A DNA stretch of 15,721 nucleotides, from positions 1 to 15,721 of the forward strand of contig JAEYEL010000017.1 of NCBI GenBank assembly GCA_023403475.1, given 5' to 3'. The translations under genes were made by a program, and so were the position numbers. The stretch's first letter is position 1. Every line of letters starts with the position of its first letter. This document shows positions 1 to 5,894 of the stretch, piece after piece. The notes beneath the pieces were generated by a model. The model was not told where the DNA came from, ran no database searches, and saw only the letters and a list, made by a program, of their open reading frames with translations. The stretch comes from Actinomycetes bacterium (lineage in GTDB: Bacteria > Actinomycetota > Coriobacteriia > Coriobacteriales > Eggerthellaceae).

Positions 1-100
1 CTTCGTTTTGCTGGTGGGTCGTCTTTTCAGTCAGCCGATCTCTTCAGTTGGCGAATCAGCAAACTAATTCCGGTTCATTAGCCAAGCTGCTGGCGGTTTA

Positions 101-466
101 TCAACGGTCGACCGGAGATCGAGTCCCTTCTTTCCCCTCTATGTAAGAGTTTGCGTTGCGGCTGAGCTTGTCGATAACCGCGAGGAAGGACTCGAGTTCT
201 TTCGAGGTGATTCCCTCAGTGAGCCGTCTGGAAGCTTCCTCTGCAAGGGGACCCACTTGGTCAAGCAACGTGCGCGCCTCATTGGTGATGGTGATAACAT
301 GGGCGCGACGGTCGTTTGCGTCGCGTGTGCGTACGATAAGGCCCTTGCGCTCGAGCGTATCAAGGTAACGCGTGATGGTGGCTTGTTCCTTTTTCGTCTG
401 CTCAGCGAGCTTGCGCTGCGAAAGAGCGCCCGCTTGCTCAAGCTGGTTGAGCAGGTTCCATTGGCC
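101..466 (-). pseudogene. MarR-family transcriptional regulator, 3' fragment
   Basis: The last 121 codons on the minus strand read as the winged helix-turn-helix and C-terminal helix of a MarR regulator. They start at GQWNLL, then give the recognition helix region (LAEQTKKEQATITRYLDTLE), the wing ending DRRAHVITIT, and a C-terminal dimerisation helix, ending in TGA at 101-103. MarR proteins are normally 140-160 residues and begin with a dimerisation helix before this point. Here the frame stays open upstream but the residues no longer resemble MarR, because the opposite strand becomes a TorD gene. The N-terminal 30-40 residues and the promoter are therefore missing. MarR proteins bind DNA as dimers and need that N-terminal helix, so the fragment is probably non-functional. 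It was probably the divergent regulator of the operon whose remnants follow. The identity is secure at family level; no ligand can be inferred. Confidence 0.75.
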
Positions 467-472
467 GTGGTG

Positions 473-907
473 TTCGATCGTGCGTTTTTCGGTATGGGGC
501 CGCGCGCAGCGCAGAAGGCGTTTCCCTACGAATCGGTGTACACAAGCGCCGAAGGCCTCATGATGCAGGACGCGTATTCGCAGGCGGTGGAGGCGTATCG
601 AAGCGAACGTTTGGCGAAGAACCCCGGCTTTCACGAGCCGGAAGACCATTTGGCCGTGGAGTTCGTCTTCATGCGGATTCTGTGCGAGAAAACAATTGCG
701 GCGTTGGAGCGTGGCGACGGAGAGGAAGCCGAGCGTCTGCTCGCCCGGCAGCGCGCATTTCTCCAAGAGCACGTGCTTACCTGGATAGATTGTTTCGCCG
801 CCGATTTGCGGAAGTCTGCGGAAGGCGGGTTCTACGCGCATCTGGCCACGTTCACTGAAGCGTTCGCGCACGCCGATGTCGCGGCTTTGGACGAAGTGCT
901 GGGGTAG
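473..907 (+). pseudogene. TorD/DmsD-family molybdoenzyme chaperone, 5'-truncated
   Basis: From FDRAFFGMG onward, the 144 residues resemble the C-terminal two thirds of a TorD-family cytoplasmic chaperone. Landmarks are PYESVYTS, then an EPEDHL motif followed by an all-helical segment ending ALDEVLG and TAG at 905-907. This family binds the Tat signal or apo-form of DMSO, TMAO or related molybdopterin reductases during cofactor loading. Full members are about 200-230 residues, so some 70 N-terminal residues are missing. The same frame stays open leftward to a TTG at 257, preceded by a purine-rich AAGGGG, but those 72 residues are the antisense of the MarR fragment and not TorD. A chimeric 216-residue product is possible on paper. 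I read it as a deletion remnant, with no partner reductase left in the window. Confidence 0.72.
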
Positions 908-1549
908 GGCAGGGCTTTCTGTTCGTGGCTGTGCCCAGCAGCTCTTCTGAAGAACGCCTTTGGCGGTCATAAGCCGCGCGGTGTTGCGGGCCGTTCGGGC
1001 GAGATCGCGCTTGCCGGTATGACAGCGCGCGCAAACGAAGGCGCGCGCCCTGCTTCTTCGGAGGTGGATCGGAACTTCGCTTCCCAAGCGGTGGTTCTCG
1101 GCGTGCTTTTGGCAGTGTCGTTTGCCGTGCGGTTCCCTGTGTTTTGCTTGTTGTGCCCTATCGGACTGGCGTTTGGAACCCTTTGGGCCGTGAACCGCGT
1201 GTTCGTGCTCTTGCAGCCGGGGTGGGATCTCGTAGTGTTTCCTCTCATGTTGGCGGCCGAACTGTTCCTGTTCAAGCGTTGGTGCAGCACCATCTGCCCG
1301 CTCGGTTTCCTCTTCGGTCTCGTGGCGAAGGCTCGCGCCAAACTGGGCATCGGTGCGCGTCCGAAGGCAGACTGCGAAACCTGCATTTCCCGCGAGGGCT
1401 GCATTGCCTGCTCAACCGTCTGTTCCGAAGACATCGCCGTCTCTTCAGCCGAGACGCCAATCTTGGAGCGCTGTACTTTCTGCTTAGATTGCAAAGAACA
1501 CTGCCCCACGAAGTCCATCAAACTTACCATGTCTCGCAAACGGCGCTAG
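908..1549 (+). pseudogene. NapH-like 4Fe-4S polyferredoxin membrane protein, N-terminus missing
   Basis: The codon after the torD stop begins GRAFCSWLCP, the first cysteine motif of NapH/CcoG-like membrane ferredoxins, in the same frame as torD. It continues through a CLLCPIGL segment, hydrophobic helices, a second cysteine motif CSTICPLG, and two C-terminal iron-sulfur motifs (CETCISREGC, and a classical CTFCLDCKEHCP), to TAG at 1547-1549. These proteins pass electrons between the quinone pool and periplasmic or cytoplasmic reductases. Intact relatives have one or more transmembrane helices before the first cysteine motif; none is present here. The first ATG in frame (1019) has no visible ribosome site and would drop the first cysteine motif. 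Function would probably be lost. It was probably co-transcribed with torD in the ancestral electron-transfer operon. Confidence 0.7.
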
Positions 1550-1877
1550 CGCGCGCCGCGACGATGCTGCAAGGTGCACGGTGAAAGTGTTTGCGGCGGT
1601 TTGCGTTTCGGTTCGCGCAGAACGGGCAAGCTTGGGTGCGCAAGGGTTCCTTTAAGAGCGTTTTCGGGTGGGTATTCGTCGCTTTCGTGGACATATGGCG
1701 AGGTTTCGTATTCGATCGCGCTACAATGTCATGGTTATAATGAGGGCGGCGGAAGCCGTGAAGATTGCGGGCTGCAAAGGTTGCGCTGCTGCTGAAGTTG
1801 CGGGTGGTGGAAGCTGCGTCGCGACACTGTGCTGGCGGTTTGCGCGGGCAGCGGCTCGCAGAGGAAAGGGCGCGTTG
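1550..1877 (+). other. Gap before prs with a possible promoter
   Basis: I see no convincing gene in these 328 bases. A perfect TATAAT lies at 1736-1741 and a TACAAT at 1722-1727, either of which could be the -10 box of a promoter for prs. No good -35 box stands at the right distance (the nearest is TTCGAT at 1711). The 5' untranslated region would be about 130 bases and is rich in GTTGCG/GCTGC runs. In many bacteria glmU precedes prs; here the decayed electron-transfer genes take that position. Confidence 0.35.
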
Positions 1878-2843
1878 ATGGCGGATTTTCAGAAGAAGAT
1901 GCTCTTGTTTTCAGGTTCGGTGAACCACAAGTTGGCGGAAGACGTTGCCGCCGAACTTGATATCACGCTTGGTAATGTCAGGCTTGAGAAGTTCGCGAAC
2001 GGCGAAATTTACGCCCGTTACCTTGAAAGCGTGCGTGGGGCCGACGTGTTTCTGGTGCAGTCTGTTTGCGCTGGCAACGACTACGACGTGAATGACGCAC
2101 TCATGGAGCTGCTCATCATGGCCGATGCCGCGAAGCGCGCTTCCGCCCATAGAGTGTGCGCCGTTATTGCTCATTACGGTTACGCGCGTCAAGACCGTAA
2201 GGCGGCCTCGCGCGAACCCATTAGCGCCAAGCTGGTGGCTGATTTGCTGGCGGCATCGGGCGTGAACAACGTGATAGCCATCGATCTGCACCAAGACGCT
2301 ATCCAAGGTTTCTTCGACATTCCCGTGAACCATATGACGGCCATGCCCATTTTCGTGGATTACTACAAGAGCATGGGCTTCGATTCCGAAGAGCTGTGCG
2401 TCGTTTCCCCTGATGTGGGACGCGCAAAAGCGGCGAAGAAGTTCTCGAGCATGCTCGACTGCGATATCGCCATCATGCACAAAGACCGTCCGAAGCACAA
2501 TCAGGCCGAGATAACGGCGGTCATAGGCGACGTCGAGGGCAAGATATGCATCTTGAACGACGACATTATAGACACGGGCGGCTCCCTTGTTGCCGCTGCG
2601 GCCACGCTTAAAGCGAAAGGCGCCGTCAAGGTATATGCGTGTGCAACACACGGTTTGTTCAGCGGCCCGGCTTACGACCGCATGGAAAACTCCCCCATCG
2701 AAGAGGTTGTGGTGACCGACGCCGTGCCTGTGCCCCTTGAACGTCAGACCGGCAAGATCAAAGTGCTCTCGCTTGCTCCGCTGTTCGCGAAAACCATCAG
2801 CAACGTATACACCAACGGAAGCGTGTCGGCACTGTTCGACTAG
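1878..2843 (+). CDS. prs: Ribose-phosphate pyrophosphokinase (PRPP synthetase)
   Basis: The enzyme makes phosphoribosyl pyrophosphate from ribose-5-phosphate and ATP, feeding purine, pyrimidine, histidine, tryptophan and NAD synthesis in the cytoplasm. The 321 residues match the usual length of class I enzymes (about 310-320). Visible signatures are FANGEIYARY (normally F.DGE), the ATP-site region YGYARQDRKAASREPISAKL, the metal-binding DLHQDAIQGFFDIP, and the PRPP loop NDDIIDTGGS near residue 230. The start chosen is ATG 1878, whose product begins MADFQKKMLLFSGSVNHKLA as expected for the family, with a purine-rich AGAGGAAAGG upstream. The same frame is open back to an ATG at 1668, but that extension has no family resemblance. 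The serine in the PRPP loop replaces the common threonine, a mild substitution. Confidence 0.95.
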   Translation: MADFQKKMLLFSGSVNHKLAEDVAAELDITLGNVRLEKFANGEIYARYLESVRGADVFLVQSVCAGNDYDVNDALMELLIMADAAKRASAHRVCAVIAHYGYARQDRKAASREPISAKLVADLLAASGVNNVIAIDLHQDAIQGFFDIPVNHMTAMPIFVDYYKSMGFDSEELCVVSPDVGRAKAAKKFSSMLDCDIAIMHKDRPKHNQAEITAVIGDVEGKICILNDDIIDTGGSLVAAAATLKAKGAVKVYACATHGLFSGPAYDRMENSPIEEVVVTDAVPVPLERQTGKIKVLSLAPLFAKTISNVYTNGSVSALFD

Positions 2844-2932
2844 GGAGCGAAGGTTTCGCCGTTCTGCCGAGTGGTCCGAGTGGCGGCGCGAGACGCAGAA
2901 GGTGGTGGCGAACAGTATCTGGAAAAGGAAAG

Positions 2933-2962
2933 ACCGGGTCTTGCTTGCAGACGAAACCCGGT
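2933..2962 (+). other. Hairpin in the prs-pth spacer
   Basis: ACCGGGT (2933-2939) pairs with ACCCGGT (2956-2962) across a 16-base loop. No T-run follows, so it is not a classical terminator. It may act with the stronger hairpin just downstream, or be RNA structure in a read-through transcript. Confidence 0.4.
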
Positions 2963-2978
2963 TCAACCTGGAAAGGAT

Positions 2979-3037
2979 GCTGCCCGACTAGGTGGGGCAC
3001 CTTCGCTTCGCATTATAGGCGGGCAGTATCTTTTTTT
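2979..3037 (+). terminator. Rho-independent terminator or attenuator between prs and pth
   Basis: CTGCCCG (2980-2986) pairs perfectly with CGGGCAG (3020-3026), and the run TATCTTTTTTT follows. A nested AGGTG/CACCT hairpin (2990-3002) fills the loop. This could end the prs transcript. However, the T-run stops only 21 bases before the pth start, which leaves no room for a conventional promoter unless one overlaps the hairpin (CATTAT at 3011-3016 is a possible -10). It may therefore be an attenuator for pth and the transporter. Confidence 0.6.
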
Positions 3038-3058
3038 GCAAGTGAGTATGAGGAAAAC

Positions 3059-3616
3059 ATGTACCTGATAGTTGGCCTGGGAAATCCGGGGGATGAATAT
3101 GCGCACACGCGGCATAACGCAGGGTTCGATGCGGTGGATGCGCTTGCCGAGGAGGTAGGCGTTCGCTATTGGAAGACCGAGTGCGGGGCGCTGACGGGCA
3201 AGGGCGCTTGGCGCGGGCACGACTTGGTGCTTGCGAAGCCGCAAAGCTATATGAACACCTCGGGTGGCCCGGTCAAGCAGCTTATGGGCGCATATGGCGT
3301 TGACGCAGCTCATCTTATCGTGATCCACGACGAGCTGGATATAGATCCGGGAACCATTCGCGTGAAGTTCGGCGGCGGGCATGCTGGGCACAACGGGCTG
3401 CGCTCCATTTGCGATAAGCTGGGTATGCGTGACTGGTTCCGCGTGCGCGTGGGCATAGGGCGCCCACCCGGACGCATGCAGGTGGTCGATTGGGTGCTTT
3501 CCCAGCCGAAAAAGGAGGCGGCCGAGGATTTCGCCTTTGCGGTGGACAAGGCCGCCCATGCGGCGCTTTCGCTTGTTGATGCGGGCTTGGAAAAAACGCA
3601 GCAGGAGTACAACTAA
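3059..3616 (+). CDS. pth: Peptidyl-tRNA hydrolase
   Basis: This essential enzyme frees tRNA from peptidyl-tRNAs that drop off the ribosome. The 185-residue length is typical. Family landmarks are all present: GLGNPGDEYAHTRHNAGF at the N-terminus with the catalytic histidine in TRHNAG, KPQSYMNTSG, the catalytic aspartate in IHDELDI, and GGHAGHNGLRS, which grips the tRNA acceptor end. Start ATG 3059 follows AGGA with a short spacing and gives the standard MYLIVGLGNPG beginning. The stop codon TAA (3614-3616) is separated by one base from the next start, so pth and the MFS transporter are almost certainly co-transcribed and translationally coupled. prs-pth adjacency is common in bacteria. A terminator-like hairpin just upstream may modulate expression. 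Confidence 0.95.
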   Translation: MYLIVGLGNPGDEYAHTRHNAGFDAVDALAEEVGVRYWKTECGALTGKGAWRGHDLVLAKPQSYMNTSGGPVKQLMGAYGVDAAHLIVIHDELDIDPGTIRVKFGGGHAGHNGLRSICDKLGMRDWFRVRVGIGRPPGRMQVVDWVLSQPKKEAAEDFAFAVDKAAHAALSLVDAGLEKTQQEYN

Positions 3617-3617
3617 C

Positions 3618-5141
3618 ATGGCGAAGGCAGAGGAGAAGAGCTTACAGGGCGCCTCGGATGCTCTGGGTGCGGATTTTGGCAAGGGGGCAGGCAAGGGCGC
3701 CTCGGATGCGGGCGTTTTGGACGCGGATTCGGGCAAGGGCGCAGGCAAGGGCGCCTCGGATGCGGGCGTGAGCAAGGGTTATGTGATCGCGCTGTTCGCC
3801 GTCGTTACGCTGAGCTCGGCTATGGGAAACCTTTCGCAGACGGCGGTGAACGCCATGCTCGGCTCCATCGATGCGGACTTCGGCGTTGACGCGGCGGTGG
3901 GGCAGTGGCTAACCACGAGCTACATGCTTATGCTGGGCATAACGGTGCCCGCCGTCACGTTCATTGCGAAGCGCTTCACGGTGCGGCAGCATGTTTTGGC
4001 GGCAATCGCTGTGTTTGCGCTGGGCGCTGCATGTTGTTTTGCCGCTCCGAGTTTCCCTGCCATGTTCGCGGGGCGCGTGCTGCAGGCGGTGGCAGCGGGC
4101 ATGCTCATGCCGCTTATGCAAAATATCGCCATGATGCGTTTCGCGGTAGACAAGCGCGCCACCGCCATGGGCGTTGCGGGCATTGCCATGGGGTTTGCGC
4201 CCAACATAGGCCCCACCATAGGCGGGGCGATGGTGGATGCGTTCGGGTGGCGCAGCTTCTTTCTGCTGCTCATCGGTATCATGGTGTTGCTCGGCATTGT
4301 TGCCTGCATCGTTGTGCGCCGCGAAGGGGCGCAAGACAAGACGGCGCGCTTGGAAGCGGTGTCGCTTCTGCTTTCCACGCTGGGTTTCGGCGGGCTGCTT
4401 CTCGGGTTTTCCAATGCGAGCAGCTTCGGCTTGGCGAATCTCTACGTGTGGGTTCCCGTTGCGGTGGGTACCATCGGCCTTGTTCTGTTCGTTTGTCGCC
4501 AGCGGCGCTTGGAGCGCACAGGCACCCTTCCGCTTATCAGCATGCGCATATTCAAGAACAGGCAGTTCGTGATAGGCTTTACTGCCCAGTGTTTGCTCAA
4601 TGCTTCGTTCATGGGTATCACCCTTGTCATTCCCCTGTATGTGGAAGAACTGTGCGGCGGCACGGCGCTGCAAGCAGGAATGGTTCTTCTGCCGGCAACG
4701 ATAGCGGCTCTGATATTCAATCCGCTTGGCGGCATTCTCACCGACCGCATTGGTGCGCGACCTGTGGTCGTCATCGCGGGCGTGTGCTTGAGCGTGGGCG
4801 CCGTTGCCATGACGTGCATCGGGCGGAATACCCCGTTTTGGCTGGTCATGATGTTTCAGGGCATTCGCGCGGTTGGTGTGTCGTTCATGATAGGGCCCAT
4901 CACGTCATGGAGCTTGAACGATCTGCCGCGTCCTTTGGTCGCCGACGGGTCATCGTTTTCCGTTGCCGCGCGCCAAGCATGCGCCAGCCTGGGAACTTCT
5001 GTCATGGTATGCGCTATCACGCTCGTAGGCGCAAGCGCAACGGGAGCTGCATGGCCCGCGCTCGCCTATCACGTGGCTTTCGGCATTTCCGCCGTGCTTT
5101 CCCTGGCCACCTTCATCTACTGTGCGCTGCGCGTGAGATAG
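3618..5141 (+). CDS. DHA2-type MFS multidrug efflux transporter
   Basis: A 507-residue inner-membrane protein of the major facilitator superfamily. The DHA2 (EmrB/QacA-like, usually 14 helices) subgroup is suggested by GRVLQAVAAGMLMPLMQNIA and the antiporter motif PNIGPTIGGAMVDAFGWR in helix five. Such proteins export drugs or metabolites against protons; the substrate cannot be read from sequence. The first 51 residues form an odd hydrophilic, probably cytoplasmic, extension built from repeats of GKGAGKGASDAG before the first membrane helix (about 54-75). Start ATG 3618 has AGGAG ten bases upstream inside the last pth codons. Pairing with pth by a one-base gap makes an operon. A later internal start near the first helix would remove the repeats, but no other good ribosome site is seen. 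Confidence 0.88.
   Translation: MAKAEEKSLQGASDALGADFGKGAGKGASDAGVLDADSGKGAGKGASDAGVSKGYVIALFAVVTLSSAMGNLSQTAVNAMLGSIDADFGVDAAVGQWLTTSYMLMLGITVPAVTFIAKRFTVRQHVLAAIAVFALGAACCFAAPSFPAMFAGRVLQAVAAGMLMPLMQNIAMMRFAVDKRATAMGVAGIAMGFAPNIGPTIGGAMVDAFGWRSFFLLLIGIMVLLGIVACIVVRREGAQDKTARLEAVSLLLSTLGFGGLLLGFSNASSFGLANLYVWVPVAVGTIGLVLFVCRQRRLERTGTLPLISMRIFKNRQFVIGFTAQCLLNASFMGITLVIPLYVEELCGGTALQAGMVLLPATIAALIFNPLGGILTDRIGARPVVVIAGVCLSVGAVAMTCIGRNTPFWLVMMFQGIRAVGVSFMIGPITSWSLNDLPRPLVADGSSFSVAARQACASLGTSVMVCAITLVGASATGAAWPALAYHVAFGISAVLSLATFIYCALRVR
3647..3768 (+). repeat. In-frame tandem repeat in the MFS N-terminal tail
   Basis: A 15-base core, GGGCGCCTCGGATGC, occurs at 3647, 3695 and 3749, giving spacings of 48 and 54 bases, both multiples of three. 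The 37-base blocks 3678-3714 and 3732-3768 differ at one base. Each unit encodes a glycine/alanine/lysine-rich linker ending GASD. Gain or loss of units would keep the reading frame. Confidence 0.85.
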
Positions 5142-5254
5142 GGGTTGTCGGGTAGTCCGGCTTGAGGGATGCTGAGCGTTCCGGCTTTTTCGCGGCGATG
5201 CATGTCCCAAAGCATGAGGGCGGCGACAACGATGAATGCGCTGCCTCCAAAGAA
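5117..5254 (-). pseudogene. Possible 3' remnant of a membrane protein gene
   Basis: On the minus strand this frame reads a short hydrophobic stretch (FFGGSAFIVVAALMLWDMH) followed by a charged tail ending in a stop at 5117. It resembles the last helix and tail of a transporter. The upstream part of the frame runs through the parS sites and does not look coding. It overlaps the last codons of the MFS gene tail to tail. I cannot exclude chance; it may be the stub of a lost convergent gene. Confidence 0.22.
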
Positions 5255-5277
5255 TGTTTCACGTGAAGCATTCTTTT
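5249..5277. terminator. Palindrome with T-run after the MFS gene, overlapping a parS-like site
   Basis: The first parS-like site is embedded in a longer inverted repeat: AAAGAATG on the left mirrors CATTCTTT on the right, with one mismatched pair inside, and TTTT closes the right side. As RNA this could terminate the pth-MFS transcript. It may serve as both protein site and terminator. Confidence 0.4.
5255..5270. promoter_or_regulatory. parS-like ParB binding site 1
   Basis: The 16-base sequence TGTTTCACGTGAAGCA matches the widely conserved chromosomal parS palindrome TGTTTCACGTGAAACA at 15 of 16 positions. ParB binds such sites as a CTP-dependent clamp and loads condensin to segregate the origin region. 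ParA and ParB themselves are not in the window. Confidence 0.75.
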
Positions 5278-5297
5278 GGAGAAGGAGCCCATCAGGT

Positions 5298-5313
5298 TGT
5301 TCCAAGTGACACA
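5298..5313. promoter_or_regulatory. Degenerate parS-like site 2
   Basis: TGTTCCAAGTGACACA matches the parS consensus at 13 of 16 positions and lies midway between the two better sites, with centre spacings of 43 and 39 bases (near four helical turns). Alone it would not be called; its placement makes it worth noting. Confidence 0.35.
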
Positions 5314-5336
5314 GTTTTGTTCTTTCGCTTTTCCGG

Positions 5337-5352
5337 TGTTTCACGTGAAACA
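5337..5352. promoter_or_regulatory. parS site 3 (perfect palindrome)
   Basis: TGTTTCACGTGAAACA is an exact, fully palindromic copy of the consensus parS. It lies in the non-coding gap between the MFS transporter and the GntR gene, about 120 bases before the GntR start. Chromosomal parS sites usually cluster around the replication origin, so this region may be origin-proximal. Confidence 0.88.
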
Positions 5353-5394
5353 TTCTTGAATCCTTCCATTTTCTCCATAGATGCTGTTCTATCT

Positions 5395-5413
5395 GTTATA
5401 GTATAGATATAAC
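5395..5413 (+). promoter_or_regulatory. Likely GntR operator in its own promoter
   Basis: GTTATA (5395-5400) and TATAAC (5408-5413) form an inverted repeat with a 7-base spacer, in an AT-rich stretch containing TATAGT, a plausible -10 box. It lies 57-75 bases before the start of the GntR gene. YtrA-type GntR proteins usually repress their own operon from such sites, so autoregulation is the simplest reading. No convincing -35 box is seen. Confidence 0.5.
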
Positions 5414-5469
5414 AAAAAAATTTGGCAAGAGGCGCATTGTCGCTCGTAGGACGCAGGGAAGGAAGTAAC

Positions 5470-5868
5470 GTGATCGTTCGTATCGATCATAAGTTGGAAG
5501 AGCCGCTGTATCTGCAGATTCGCAGTCAGATTGTTGCGGCTATTGCGCGGGGCGAGTTGGTGTCTGGCCAAGCGCTTCCCAGCATTCGCTCGCTTGCGAG
5601 CGATTTGGGTGTCAACTTGCATACGGTGAACAAGGCCTATGCCGTGCTGCGCGATGAGGGGTATGTTCTCATGCGCGGTCGCAGCGGTGCCCACATAGCC
5701 GATCCGCGCGAGGAAGATCGCGCCGACCGCACACGGGTGGAGCTGTCGAAAATGGAGGATGTGCTTTTCGAGCAGGCGCTGGCGCATCGTGCTCGTGGCG
5801 GCAGCCGGGATGAATTTCTCGAATGCGCGCAAGCACAAGCGGCTCGCGCCTACGGCGCAGACGAGTAA
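5470..5868 (+). CDS. GntR-family (YtrA-type) transcriptional regulator
   Basis: A 132-residue DNA-binding regulator. The winged helix-turn-helix fills roughly residues 8-75: EEPLYLQIRSQIVAAIARGE, then LPSIRSLASDLGVNLHTVNK with the recognition helix, and the wing EGYVLMRGRSGAHI. The remaining 55 residues are a helical tail; the large effector-binding domain of FadR or HutC types is absent, which defines the YtrA subfamily. Those regulators commonly control linked transporters or membrane proteins. GTG 5470 is chosen because GGAAGGAAG stands just before it and the product starts cleanly at the domain. The frame is open back to a TTG at 5422 with no family resemblance. The next gene starts 26 bases after its stop, so the two form an operon. 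Confidence 0.88.
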   Translation: MIVRIDHKLEEPLYLQIRSQIVAAIARGELVSGQALPSIRSLASDLGVNLHTVNKAYAVLRDEGYVLMRGRSGAHIADPREEDRADRTRVELSKMEDVLFEQALAHRARGGSRDEFLECAQAQAARAYGADE

Positions 5869-5894
5869 AATAGGGAAGGGCAAGGGAAGGGCAC

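Noticed and set aside
1..100. Two short open plus-strand frames ending at 64-66 (TAA) and 79-81 (TAG), possible gene tails
   Set aside because: Too short to assign; neither gives a recognisable C-terminus, and the real gene would lie outside the window.
257..907. A 216-codon plus-strand frame as an intact TorD gene
   Set aside because: Only the part from about 473 resembles TorD; the first 72 codons are antisense to a clear MarR sequence.
1668..1877. N-terminal extension of PRPP synthetase
   Set aside because: It adds 70 residues unlike any family member, while ATG 1878 gives the standard start and length.
2844..2990. A tRNA-like stretch (GCCGAGTGG and GGTTCAACC resemble D-arm and T-loop)
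   Set aside because: No acceptor stem, anticodon stem or paired T-arm can be formed around them.
3909..5155. Long overlapping frames on both strands inside the MFS gene
   Set aside because: They are shadows of the GC-rich MFS coding frame, with histidine/arginine-rich, non-protein-like composition.
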